Below, in pieces: positions 14,256 through 21,910 of a stretch of 23,503 nt of DNA. Within the stretch, counting starts at the first letter, position 1, and each line of letters opens with the position of its first letter. The notes beneath the pieces are model-generated. The model did not search any database, was not told the DNA's origin, and saw nothing but the letters and a program-made list of their open reading frames with translations. Made by a program: the position numbers and the translations under genes. Source of the DNA: Bacillota bacterium (GTDB lineage Bacteria; Bacillota; Clostridia; Clostridiales; Clostridiaceae); the NCBI GenBank assembly GCA_023399035.1, contig JAEWQX010000220.1, positions 1-23,503 on the forward strand, written 5' to 3'.

Positions 14256-16373
14256 ATGCTGATTATTAAAAGAGACAAAAGTGTAGAGGACTTTAATCCT
14301 GAAAAGATTAAAAATGCTATTTTAAAAGCAATGAAATTTGGAATAGGAAATATAAATGAAAATATTGCACAAGAAATATCTATAAACATATATTATGTTT
14401 TTGAAAATGAGAAAACACCTCCAACAGTTGAACAAGTTGAAAACCTAGTTTATTACGAACTTGTCAAAAACGGATTTGAGGGCGTTGCAAAAGCATATGA
14501 AGGATACAGAGCCGTTCAAGAATTCAAAAGACGTAAAAATACTACTGATGACGGCATTATCAGCCTTTTAAACAGCACTAATGAAGATGTGCTTAAAGAA
14601 AACTCAAATAAGGATGGAAATATTGCTGCAACGCAGAGAGACCTTATTGCAGGAGAAGTCAGCAAGGATATAGCAAGACGTAAACTCCTTCCAACCAATA
14701 TAGTTCAGGCTCATGATGAAGGAATACTTCACTACCATGATATGGATTATGCAATCCAAAACATACACAATTGTTGTCTGATAGATTTAGAAGATATGTT
14801 CACAAATGGAACTGTAATTAATGATAAGCTTGTAGAAACACCACGCAGTTTCAGTACAGCATGTACAGTTGCTACTCAGATTATGGCTCAGGTATCATCT
14901 AATCAATATGGAGGCCAAAGTATAACAATTAAACATTTAGCTCCATACCTAAAAATAAGCTTTGATAAATACTATAACAAATATTTAGCTAAATGTGATA
15001 AAGAATTAGCTTTTGAATTAGCTACAGAAAGAATGATGGAAGAGCTAAAAAGCGGGGTTCAGACAGTAAGATACCAGCTTTCAACATTACAGACAACAAA
15101 CGGACAAAGTCCTTTTGCAACTGTTTATCTTGAAATTATTGAAGGCGATGAATTTGAACATGAACAGGCACTGATATGTGAAGAAATGATCAAACAGCGT
15201 CTTGAAGGAATGAAGAACTATAAGGGACAGGAAATTGGAGAAACATTCCCTAAACTTATATATGTTCTTGATGAACATAACTGCTTAGAAGGCGGCAAAT
15301 ACGACTATATAACAGAACTTTGTGCTGAATGTAACGTAAAGAGATTAGTTCCAGATTATCAATCTGCAAAAATAATGCGTCAGAACTATGAAGGCTGTAA
15401 TTTTCCACCAATGGGATGTAGATCACATCTTTCACCATATAAAGATGAAAACGGCAATTATAAATGGTATGGCAGATTCAATCAAGGTGTTATAAGCTTG
15501 AATCTGCCTCAGATAGGTATAATAGCAAACAAAGATATGGACCTTTTCTGGACATTATTAGATGAAAGATTAGAATTATGTAAAGAAGCATTATTATGCA
15601 GACACAGGCTTCTTCTTGGAACAAAATCTGACGTAAGCCCTATCCACTGGCAGTATGGAGCCTTAGGAAGACTTAAGAAGGGTGAAGTTATTGATGAGCT
15701 TCTTAAGAATAACTATTCAACTTTATCTTTGGGATATGTTGGTATCTGTGAAATGACATATGCTATGCTTGGTGTAAGTCATACTACTAAAGAAGGTGAA
15801 AAATTTGCTTTAGAAGTAATGAACTTCATGAAGAAAAAATGCGATGGCTGGAAGAAAGAATATAACCTAGGCTTTGGTCTTTATGGAACTCCTGCTGAAA
15901 ATCTTATATATAGATTCTGCAGACTTGATAAAGAAAGATATGGGGAAATTGAAAATGTAACTGATAAGATGTATTACACTAACAGCTACCATGTTCATGT
16001 TACAGAAGAAATTGATGCTTTTGAAAAACTTGAATTTGAAAGCCAGTTCCATGCAATAAGCAGTGGTGGATGCATATCTTACGTAGAAGTACCTAACTTA
16101 AGCAAAAATTTAGATGCTGTAAAGTCAATAATAAACTTCATCTATCACAACGTACAATATGCTGAAATCAATACAAGACCAGATTTATGCTACAAGTGCG
16201 GGTATACTGGAGAAATTCAAAATGATGAAAACTTAAACTGGTACTGCCCAAACTGTGGTAACAGAGATGAAAGTGAAATGCAGGTTATGAGAAGAACATG
16301 TGGATATATAGGTTCGTCATACTGGAGCAAAGGCCGTACAGCTGAAATAAAGGAAAGAGTCCTTCATTTATAA
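14256..16373 (+). CDS. nrdD: Anaerobic (class III) ribonucleoside-triphosphate reductase
   Basis: A 705-residue glycyl-radical enzyme that reduces ribonucleoside triphosphates to deoxyribonucleotides in the cytoplasm under anoxia. Domains in order: an N-terminal ATP-cone allosteric domain (MLIIKRDKSVEDFNPEKIKNAI, about residues 1-95), the ten-stranded barrel core, and the glycyl-radical C terminus. The radical site is RRTCGYIG with Gly683. Just before it four cysteines, C645, C648, C664 and C667, form the structural zinc site. Length is close to E. coli NrdD (712). The start ATG at 14256 follows GAGGAGAA by seven bases. The activase gene nrdG follows 204 nt downstream on the same strand. No frameshift or truncation is seen. 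Confidence 0.97.
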   Translation: MLIIKRDKSVEDFNPEKIKNAILKAMKFGIGNINENIAQEISINIYYVFENEKTPPTVEQVENLVYYELVKNGFEGVAKAYEGYRAVQEFKRRKNTTDDGIISLLNSTNEDVLKENSNKDGNIAATQRDLIAGEVSKDIARRKLLPTNIVQAHDEGILHYHDMDYAIQNIHNCCLIDLEDMFTNGTVINDKLVETPRSFSTACTVATQIMAQVSSNQYGGQSITIKHLAPYLKISFDKYYNKYLAKCDKELAFELATERMMEELKSGVQTVRYQLSTLQTTNGQSPFATVYLEIIEGDEFEHEQALICEEMIKQRLEGMKNYKGQEIGETFPKLIYVLDEHNCLEGGKYDYITELCAECNVKRLVPDYQSAKIMRQNYEGCNFPPMGCRSHLSPYKDENGNYKWYGRFNQGVISLNLPQIGIIANKDMDLFWTLLDERLELCKEALLCRHRLLLGTKSDVSPIHWQYGALGRLKKGEVIDELLKNNYSTLSLGYVGICEMTYAMLGVSHTTKEGEKFALEVMNFMKKKCDGWKKEYNLGFGLYGTPAENLIYRFCRLDKERYGEIENVTDKMYYTNSYHVHVTEEIDAFEKLEFESQFHAISSGGCISYVEVPNLSKNLDAVKSIINFIYHNVQYAEINTRPDLCYKCGYTGEIQNDENLNWYCPNCGNRDESEMQVMRRTCGYIGSSYWSKGRTAEIKERVLHL

Positions 16374-16384
16374 AAAGTAAAAGA

Positions 16385-16500
16385 TAAGTAAGTAAGACGT
16401 AAGAGTTTTAGATGAAAACCGCTGGTTTTCTTACATTATATTTTTGAAACAGCTCTGCTGTTTTTCTTTGAATTTTCACTCTTGCCTCTTACTTATTCAC
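16385..16500 (+). repeat. Multi-hairpin intergenic element between nrdD and nrdG
   Basis: Imperfect outer arms (16390-16406 with 16478-16494, 17 positions with one mismatch and one G-U) enclose two perfect inner hairpins. One is GAAAACC-GCT-GGTTTTC (16414-16430), the other AAACAGC-TCT-GCTGTTT (16447-16463). Together they predict a three-way folded RNA or a MITE-like repeat unit. The second inner hairpin is followed by TTCTTTG and could attenuate transcription toward nrdG. No coding potential is visible. Confidence 0.55.
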
Positions 16501-16577
16501 TATTTTTCTATGTTTATGCTTTAATATGAAAGTATATACATTTTGATTATTAATGAAATAAAAGGGGGTAAATAAAT

Positions 16578-17081
16578 ATGTATTATTCAAAAATCAAGTT
16601 CAATGATGTTGCTAATGGTCCTGGATTAAGATTAAGCTTATTTACTTCTGGATGCACTCATCACTGCATTGGCTGCTTTCAGCCTGAAACCTGGGATTTT
16701 AAACATGGAGAGCCTTTTACTTTAGAAACACAGAAATACATTATTGAAAAAAGTAAAAATAAATATATCGCTGGTCTATCACTTTTAGGAGGAGATCCCC
16801 TTGATAATGTTGATGGTATACTTTCATTATTAAAAGAATATAGACAGGTTTTTGGTACGACTAAAACCATATGGCTTTGGACAGGATATACATTTGATGA
16901 AGTTCTTAAAGATGAATTAAAATCAAAAGTCCTGCCTTATATAGATGTTATTATAGATGGACAGTTTATTGAAGATTGTAAAGATATAACACTAAAGTAT
17001 AAGGGAAGCACTAATCAGAGGGTAATAGATGTTAAGAAAAGCATGAATACAGATTCAATAATTTTATATGATGAATCTTAA
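16578..17081 (+). CDS. nrdG: Anaerobic ribonucleotide reductase activating enzyme (radical SAM)
   Basis: A 167-residue radical S-adenosylmethionine enzyme that installs the glycyl radical on NrdD. The [4Fe-4S]-binding CxxxCxxC motif is at C26, C30 and C33 (CTHHCIGC), followed by the subfamily-typical FQPETWDF. The SAM-contacting glycine motif LSLLGGDPLDN lies around residues 67-77, and WLWTGYTF follows. The end of the protein carries the usual KGSTNQRVIDV block. Length agrees with E. coli NrdG (154) with a slight extension. The start ATG at 16578 follows AAAGGGGG by about 10 bases. It pairs with nrdD directly upstream, though the spacer is unusually long and structured, and a terminator follows at 17163. 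Confidence 0.96.
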   Translation: MYYSKIKFNDVANGPGLRLSLFTSGCTHHCIGCFQPETWDFKHGEPFTLETQKYIIEKSKNKYIAGLSLLGGDPLDNVDGILSLLKEYRQVFGTTKTIWLWTGYTFDEVLKDELKSKVLPYIDVIIDGQFIEDCKDITLKYKGSTNQRVIDVKKSMNTDSIILYDES

Positions 17082-17162
17082 GAAAATTAAATTATTGTTT
17101 TCATATCCTCATATAAATCCAATATTAATATAATATTTAAATAAACTTTATGAAAATATATA

Positions 17163-17194
17163 AAAGCGAGTTTTATTTTGATAAAACTCGCTTT
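17163..17194. terminator. Bidirectional intrinsic terminator after nrdG
   Basis: A perfect 14-bp stem (17163-17176 with 17181-17194) closes a TTTG tetraloop. It has A residues before and CTTTAA after, and it separates the nrdDG transcript from the convergent FeoB-associated gene. Confidence 0.85.
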
Positions 17195-17258
17195 CTTTAA
17201 TCCTATTTATATTTTTATATGGCAAAATTCATATACAATAAACATATTTTATATTCTA

Positions 17259-17423
17259 TTATTTTTCAAATTTTATTCCATGGCATGATTTTGCACTTGA
17301 GCATCCGCTGCATCCACAACCACATGAACTTTCACCTTTTCTAGCACTTCTTATCTTTCTGAAAGCCACGTAAATCATACTCCCTATAACAAGTGTTCCT
17401 ATTATTACTGTTGCCATATTCAT
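17259..17423 (-). CDS. FeoB-associated Cys-rich membrane protein (54 aa)
   Basis: A small gene with ATG at 17423 behind AAGGAG (five bases) and TAA at 17261-17259. The product has one N-terminal membrane helix (about residues 3-21, MATVIIGTLVIGSMIYVAF). A basic stretch follows (RKIRSARKG), then a cysteine cluster SCGCGCSGCSS with a further Cys in SCHG, five Cys in all. This matches the short FeoB-associated Cys-rich membrane proteins found beside feoB in many Firmicutes, thought to help ferrous iron transport; their mechanism is not established. It lies downstream of feoB on the same strand, separated by about 360 bp of tandem repeats and a hairpin. Its relation to the feo transcript is therefore uncertain. 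Confidence 0.85.
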   Translation of the reverse strand: MNMATVIIGTLVIGSMIYVAFRKIRSARKGESSCGCGCSGCSSAKSCHGIKFEK

Positions 17424-17503
17424 TATCACTCCTTAAAATTATATTTCTATAGCTATACACATAAAATTTTCACTTAATAAATGTTTTTAGAATATAATGA
17501 ATA

Positions 17504-17543
17504 CCCAAATAAAGATTTTTGTTTTTTAAAATCTTTTTTTGGG
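17504..17543. terminator. Hairpin between feoB and the FeoB-associated gene
   Basis: A 16-position stem with one T/T mismatch (17504-17519 with 17528-17543) encloses an 8-nt T-rich loop. It may end the feoB transcript on the minus strand, but no T tract follows it there. Processing or a stabilising role is equally possible. Confidence 0.5.
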
Positions 17544-17550
17544 CATCCTT

Positions 17551-17735
17551 TGGTTAATTACTCATATTTATCAGATCTGTTATCTACAATTCTTTTTGGT
17601 TAATTACTCGTATTTATCAGGTCTGTTATTTACAATTCTTTTTGGTTAATTACTTATATTTATCAGGTCTGCTATTATGATTCTTTAAGTTAATTGTATA
17701 TATTCATAAAGTCTGCTGTTGAATAATTACTGTAT
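17551..17735. repeat. 46-bp tandem repeat downstream of feoB
   Basis: Three closely similar units start at 17551, 17597 and 17643, exactly 46 bp apart. Each reads TGGTTAATTAC, then TATTTATCAG, then TCTG, then ATT. A fourth, degenerate unit begins near 17688. There are no variable spacers, so this is a satellite-type repeat and not a CRISPR. It occupies the gap between feoB and the FeoB-associated gene. Confidence 0.85.
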
Positions 17736-17784
17736 TTATTTAAATATAATAATAATAATTATCTTTATTGATAATATATTTAAT

Positions 17785-19929
17785 CTATCTGCTATAACTT
17801 AGCTCTGCTTTTTCTATCTTTGAAGTTTTTGAAGTTATCAGTACAATAGCAACTACTGCTATAACTGCTGCGACTGATAAAACTGCGCCCATAATACTTC
17901 CATATCCTCCAATAAAACTTCCAACTTGATTGATTACTAAAGCTACAAGATAAGCTGTTCCTGTCTGGAATCCTAATGTAATCCATGTCCACTTCCATGA
18001 ACCCATTTCTCTTCTTATTGCACCTATAGCTGCAAAGCATGGAGCATTAAGCATGTTGAATGCCATGAATGCATATGCGCTTGCTACAGTAAATAATCCT
18101 GAAACATTCTGCATAAGTGTTGGATCATCTTCTGCTGCTTCAGCTATACCAAATAACACTCCAAATGTACCAACAACATTTTCCTTTGCAACAAGTCCTG
18201 TAATAGATGCTACTGAACTCTGCCAGTTACCAAATCCAAGAGGTGCAAATATTGGTGCAAATATACTTCCAATTGAAGCTAACATACTTTCACTTGTATC
18301 TACCATTTGAAGGGTAAAATCAAATGAACTCAAGAACCAAATTACTCCACATGCAACAAATATTACTGTACCTGCTTTAACTATGAATGCTTTAGCTCTA
18401 TCCCACATATGAAGCAATACATTTTTTGCACTTGGTATGTGATACTGTGGTAATTCCATAACAAATGGTGCAGGTTCACCCTTAAATAATTTTGTCTGTT
18501 TTAATATTATTCCGCATATGATTATCATTGCAATTCCTAGGAAGTACACTGAAGGTGCAACCCATGATGCTCCTCCAAATAAAGCTCCTGCAAAAAGAGC
18601 AATTATAGGAAGTTTTGCTCCACATGGTATAAATGTTGTAAGCATTATTGTCATTTTTCTATCTCTATCATTTTCCATTGTACGTGTTGCCATTATTCCT
18701 GGAACTCCGCACCCTGAACTGATAAGCATTGGTATAAATGATTTACCTGAAAGACCAAACCTTCTAAAAATTCTATCCATGATAAACGCAACTCTTGCCA
18801 TATACCCACAGTCTTCAAGAATAGAAAGAAGTAAGAATAATATCATTATTTGTGGTACAAATCCAAGAACTGCTCCTACACCGCCAACTATACCATCAAT
18901 TATAAGTCCATTCAGCCATTCTGCTACATTAAGACTTTCAAGGAATGTGCCTAAGTTTTCTGAAATTATTTCACCGAAAAGAGTATCATTTGTCCAGTCA
19001 GTTACTATAGTTCCAAGTGAGCTTACTGCAATATAATATACTGCCCACATTATACCGGCAAAGATAGGTAATGCTAAAAATCTATTTGTAACAATTTTAT
19101 CTATCTTATCAGATGTTGTCTCATGTTTACTTCCGCCCTTTTTAACTGTCTTTGAAACAACTTCTCCAATAAATGAATATCTTTCAGATGTTATTATACT
19201 TTCACTATCATCATCAAGGTTATCTTCACATTTCTTTATGATTGCTTCAAGCTTATTTATAACATCATCCTTAAGATTAAGCTTTTCTAAAATATTTTCA
19301 TCACGTTCAAATAATTTTATAGCAAGATATCTTTGTGGAATTCCATCTGCTTTAATATTTTGTCTTACAAATTCCTCTATCTCAGAAAGTACATCATTAC
19401 ATTCTTTTGAATATGGAAGTGAAAAATCAAATTTCTTTTTAGACTTTGCAAATTCAACAGCCTTATCTGCTGCTTCCTTGATTCCTCTTCCTTTCAATGC
19501 AGATGTTTCAATTATTGGACATCCTATGATTTTAGATAGCTTGTGTAAATCTATCTTATCCCCATTCTTTTCAACTATATCCATCATGTTTAGAGCTACA
19601 ACTGTAGGTATACCAAGCTCAAGTATCTGAGTTGTTAAATACAGATTTCTCTCTATGTTTGAAGCATCAACTATGTTTATTACTGCATCCGGCTTATCAT
19701 CTATCATAAAATTACGTGTTACAACTTCTTCAAGAGTATATGGTGATAGGGAATATACTCCTGGAAGATCTACTATTTCAACATCCTTATGACCTTTAAG
19801 CTTTCCGCCTTTCTTTTCAACTGTAACTCCAGGCCAGTTACCCACATATTGTGTGGAACCAGTCAATTCATTAAACATTGTTGTCTTACAACAGTTTGGA
19901 TTACCTGCAAGACCTATTTTTATTGACAT
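17785..19929 (-). CDS. feoB: Ferrous iron transport protein B
   Basis: A 714-residue GTPase-coupled membrane transporter for Fe2+. The N-terminal cytosolic G domain shows G1 GNPNCCKTT (9-17), the G2 region YVGNWPGVTVEKKGG, G3 DLPG (54-57), G4 NMMD (114-117) and G5 SALKG (143-147), followed by a helical GDI-like domain. The membrane half carries the two Gate motifs with conserved cysteines, SSGCGVPGIMATR and FIPCGAKLPI. About ten hydrophobic helices are seen, ending in a short basic tail. In G1 the glycine normally before the invariant Lys is Cys15, an unusual residue discussed as a finding. The start ATG at 19929 follows a GGGGG ribosome binding site by seven A residues. Two feoA genes lie upstream; a Fur-box-like site lies directly in front of this gene. 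Confidence 0.97.
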   Translation of the reverse strand: MSIKIGLAGNPNCCKTTMFNELTGSTQYVGNWPGVTVEKKGGKLKGHKDVEIVDLPGVYSLSPYTLEEVVTRNFMIDDKPDAVINIVDASNIERNLYLTTQILELGIPTVVALNMMDIVEKNGDKIDLHKLSKIIGCPIIETSALKGRGIKEAADKAVEFAKSKKKFDFSLPYSKECNDVLSEIEEFVRQNIKADGIPQRYLAIKLFERDENILEKLNLKDDVINKLEAIIKKCEDNLDDDSESIITSERYSFIGEVVSKTVKKGGSKHETTSDKIDKIVTNRFLALPIFAGIMWAVYYIAVSSLGTIVTDWTNDTLFGEIISENLGTFLESLNVAEWLNGLIIDGIVGGVGAVLGFVPQIMILFLLLSILEDCGYMARVAFIMDRIFRRFGLSGKSFIPMLISSGCGVPGIMATRTMENDRDRKMTIMLTTFIPCGAKLPIIALFAGALFGGASWVAPSVYFLGIAMIIICGIILKQTKLFKGEPAPFVMELPQYHIPSAKNVLLHMWDRAKAFIVKAGTVIFVACGVIWFLSSFDFTLQMVDTSESMLASIGSIFAPIFAPLGFGNWQSSVASITGLVAKENVVGTFGVLFGIAEAAEDDPTLMQNVSGLFTVASAYAFMAFNMLNAPCFAAIGAIRREMGSWKWTWITLGFQTGTAYLVALVINQVGSFIGGYGSIMGAVLSVAAVIAVVAIVLITSKTSKIEKAELSYSR

Positions 19930-19953
19930 TTTTTTCCCCCTAATTAATATTAA

Positions 19954-19968
19954 TGAAATTCATTATCA
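19954..19968. promoter_or_regulatory. Fur-box-like site immediately upstream of feoB
   Basis: The minus-strand sequence TGATAATGAATTTCA has a perfect left heptamer and two mismatches in the right heptamer of the 7-1-7 Fur core. It lies in the 57-bp gap between feoA and feoB, 25 bp before the feoB start, which suggests a separately regulated internal promoter or an extra operator. Confidence 0.55.
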
Positions 19969-19986
19969 TTTATTTATTAAAAATTT

Positions 19987-20208
19987 TTATTCTACCATTA
20001 TCATTTCGGCATCGTTTTTTCTAAGCGATAATTCATATCCTCTTACTTGAACTTCAATTGGATCTCCTAGAGGCGCAACCTTACGTACAAAAACCTCACA
20101 TCCTTTTGTTATTCCCATATCCATGATACGTCTTCTCACAGGTCCTTCTCCTGTAATCTTCTTTACAGTTACCCTTTCACCACATTTTATTTCTTTTAAT
20201 GTATTCAT
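19987..20208 (-). CDS. feoA: FeoA family protein (second copy)
   Basis: A 73-residue SH3-like domain protein of the FeoA family. It shows the typical order: a short N-terminal strand (LKEIKCGERVTVKKI), then GEGPVRRRIMDMGITKGCEVFVRKVAPLGDPIEVQVRGYELSLRKNDA. The RRRIMDMGI and GDPIEV blocks are family signatures. FeoA is a small cytosolic partner required for, or regulating, FeoB function. The start ATG at 20208 follows AGGAGG by seven bases. It lies 48 nt downstream of the first feoA and 57 nt upstream of feoB, in the expected operon order. Confidence 0.92.
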   Translation of the reverse strand: MNTLKEIKCGERVTVKKITGEGPVRRRIMDMGITKGCEVFVRKVAPLGDPIEVQVRGYELSLRKNDAEMIMVE

Positions 20209-20256
20209 GTAATCCCTCCTAAAATTTTTATTTATTAATACAGTGTGTGATTATAA

Positions 20257-20466
20257 TTAAACCATAATACGGCTTGCCATACTTTTATCCAAAGCAACTC
20301 TTGATCCTTTTACATTTATAATTACATTACCTCCAAGTTCAGATACTACCGTAACACTTTCTCCAGTAACAAATCCAAGACTGTTTAAGAATCTTCTTGT
20401 TTCATCATTCCCAGTTATTCTCTTAATACATAATTCATTTCCTGTTCCTGCTAACATTAATGGCAT
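20257..20466 (-). CDS. feoA: FeoA family protein (first copy)
   Basis: A 69-residue FeoA-type SH3-like protein, more divergent than the second copy: MPLMLAGTGNELCIKRITGNDETRRFLNSLGFVTGESVTVV, then GGNVIINVKGSRVALDKSMASRIMV. The frame is open for 15 further codons upstream, but the ATG at 20466 is preceded at eight bases by GGAGG, so this start is chosen. Paired feoA genes before feoB are frequent in clostridia; the copies may interact with different parts of FeoB. The Fur-box-like site at 20513-20527 lies 47 bp upstream. Confidence 0.9.
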   Translation of the reverse strand: MPLMLAGTGNELCIKRITGNDETRRFLNSLGFVTGESVTVVSELGGNVIINVKGSRVALDKSMASRIMV

Positions 20467-20512
20467 TATAATCCCTCCAATATAATTTATGATATTAACT
20501 TTAACAATCATT

Positions 20513-20527
20513 TGATATCAATTATCA
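20513..20527. promoter_or_regulatory. Fur-box-like operator of the feo operon
   Basis: The minus-strand sequence TGATAATTGATATCA has a perfect left heptamer and two mismatches in the right heptamer of the 7-1-7 Fur core. It lies 47 bp ahead of the first feoA start, where a promoter is expected. Repression by iron-loaded Fur is the inference. Confidence 0.68.
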
Positions 20528-20716
20528 TCTTCTATTGGTATATTATCACAAATATCTCTTAATTGCAAATTTTTTATCAATAAATATATTAATTTTCTAT
20601 TTAGTATATAAAAAACACTGCATAATGAGTTAATTATAAATTTATAACTACTTCTCAAATACAATGTTTTAAAGTATATATTGATCATATTATATTGTAA
20701 TAAGATTTCCTAATAG

Positions 20717-21580
20717 TTATCTTCCAAATACAGGTTGATTTACATTTCTCATATAAATTTCCATATATGCATCTAGAGTATATATATTCCCAACTGTACC
20801 TATGATATTGCCTAAAATTATAATTATATTTGGCTTTAGAATAAGATTATAACCTGGGGTATTATTTTTCTCAAAAAGACCATTATAAATAATAATATTG
20901 CTATAAAGAAGCATTGTCCTTTGGATAAAATACAATTCTCCTGCTATAACTGCTGGAATATCTGGATTTTCCATATCATAATTTAATTTGTCATTTGTAT
21001 CATACTTACTTTTGACAAGCATAATACTGCTCATAGTTGATTCCAGTAAAAAATAATCTGCTAAATATCTCATTTGAAATGCTTTTATTTCCATAAGATA
21101 TACTTCTACTAATAACATCTGGTTATTACCTGAATTAACCAAATTCCTCATATATATTCCTATAGCTCCTATAAGTTGCAATAAGAATAGAATTACTAGC
21201 ATTACTGAAGATGACGCAATATTTCTTTCTGCATTTAAACTATAAGTTATTTTACCATTTAACTTTTTTCTGCTCTGACTCATGTATCTTTTATTATTAA
21301 CCCTAGCTCCAATTAATGATCCTGCCAGAGCAAGTAAATTACCTTTTATGAAGTTTATTGCTAATTCATAAAAGTAAATTTCTTTTTTTTCACCAGTAGA
21401 AAGTACTTCATAAATTGCATTTTCACCATATCTTAAAAAGAAATAATCACTTATGAAAAACACTATAATTGAATTTAACTGTTCATATAATAATTCTATA
21501 ACCTCTATATCATCTTCTAGTTTTTCACTATCAAATGAGTTATTTCTATTTTGTCTGTCATCTGCATGCTTATGTGCCAT
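20717..21580 (-). CDS. Membrane protein of unknown function
   Basis: A 287-residue protein I do not recognise. The N-terminal ~25 residues are charged and hydrophilic (Lys/His/Asp/Arg/Asn). An amphipathic/aromatic stretch follows (about 36-50, SIIVFFISDYFFLRY). There are three clear hydrophobic segments: about 76-92 (INFIKGNLLALAGSLIGA), 125-143 (VMLVILFLLQLIGAIGIYM) and 251-268 (IIIILGNIIGTVGNIYTL). The long middle part is rich in Met, Tyr and Leu and may be helical. No enzyme motif or metal-binding cluster is seen. The ATG at 21580 follows AAGGAGAA by about seven bases, so expression is likely. It lies upstream of the feo operon on the same strand with no obvious terminator between them, but the Fur-box-like site separates them. 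No known family is claimed. Confidence 0.75.
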   Translation of the reverse strand: MAHKHADDRQNRNNSFDSEKLEDDIEVIELLYEQLNSIIVFFISDYFFLRYGENAIYEVLSTGEKKEIYFYELAINFIKGNLLALAGSLIGARVNNKRYMSQSRKKLNGKITYSLNAERNIASSSVMLVILFLLQLIGAIGIYMRNLVNSGNNQMLLVEVYLMEIKAFQMRYLADYFLLESTMSSIMLVKSKYDTNDKLNYDMENPDIPAVIAGELYFIQRTMLLYSNIIIYNGLFEKNNTPGYNLILKPNIIIILGNIIGTVGNIYTLDAYMEIYMRNVNQPVFGR

Positions 21581-21910
21581 GAGCCGTTCTCCTTACCTCA
21601 TGTTCATAATTTTAATATATATAAAATATCAAGCATTAGTTCTTAAAAATTTTATTATTAATATCCAGTAAATAAATCTACACTATTTAAAACTTATCTT
21701 TATGCTCATCTCAAAATCAATTCTTCTTATTATTCTTATCTTCTTTGCTTACTACAATATAAATTTTTACTAATATCTCTATTAAAAAATAATATAAAAA
21801 ATACACCTTGAAATATGTATTATTCCTTTCCATATTTCAGGTGTATCTTTTTCATATATAAATTATTATTTAATTCTTGTTATATCTTATTATATAGCCT
21901 TTATTCATTA
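21581..21910. other. AT-rich intergenic region with one terminator
   Basis: This 330-bp stretch lies between two minus-strand genes. Only the terminator at 21801-21846 stands out. The rest is AT-rich without an open frame that has a ribosome binding site. Confidence 0.5.
21801..21846. terminator. Intrinsic terminator of the symporter gene
   Basis: A long stem with one bulged T (21801-21817 with 21831-21846) closes a 13-nt loop. The minus strand continues with TTTTTATATTATTTTTT and the plus strand with CTTTTTC, so it can work both ways. It lies 65 nt after the symporter stop. Confidence 0.87.

Noticed and set aside
12989..17081. Possible nitrogen-fixation locus because of the NifX-like domain
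   Set aside because: No nifHDK or other nif genes are present; NifX-like domains are common in non-fixing anaerobes.
17551..17735. Regularly spaced repeats that could suggest a CRISPR array
   Set aside because: The 46-bp units are contiguous with no unique spacers, and no cas genes are near; this is a tandem repeat.
18518..19036. 172-codon open frame on the plus strand inside feoB
   Set aside because: It is antisense to a clearly functional feoB, has no convincing ribosome binding site and reads as low-complexity shadow sequence.
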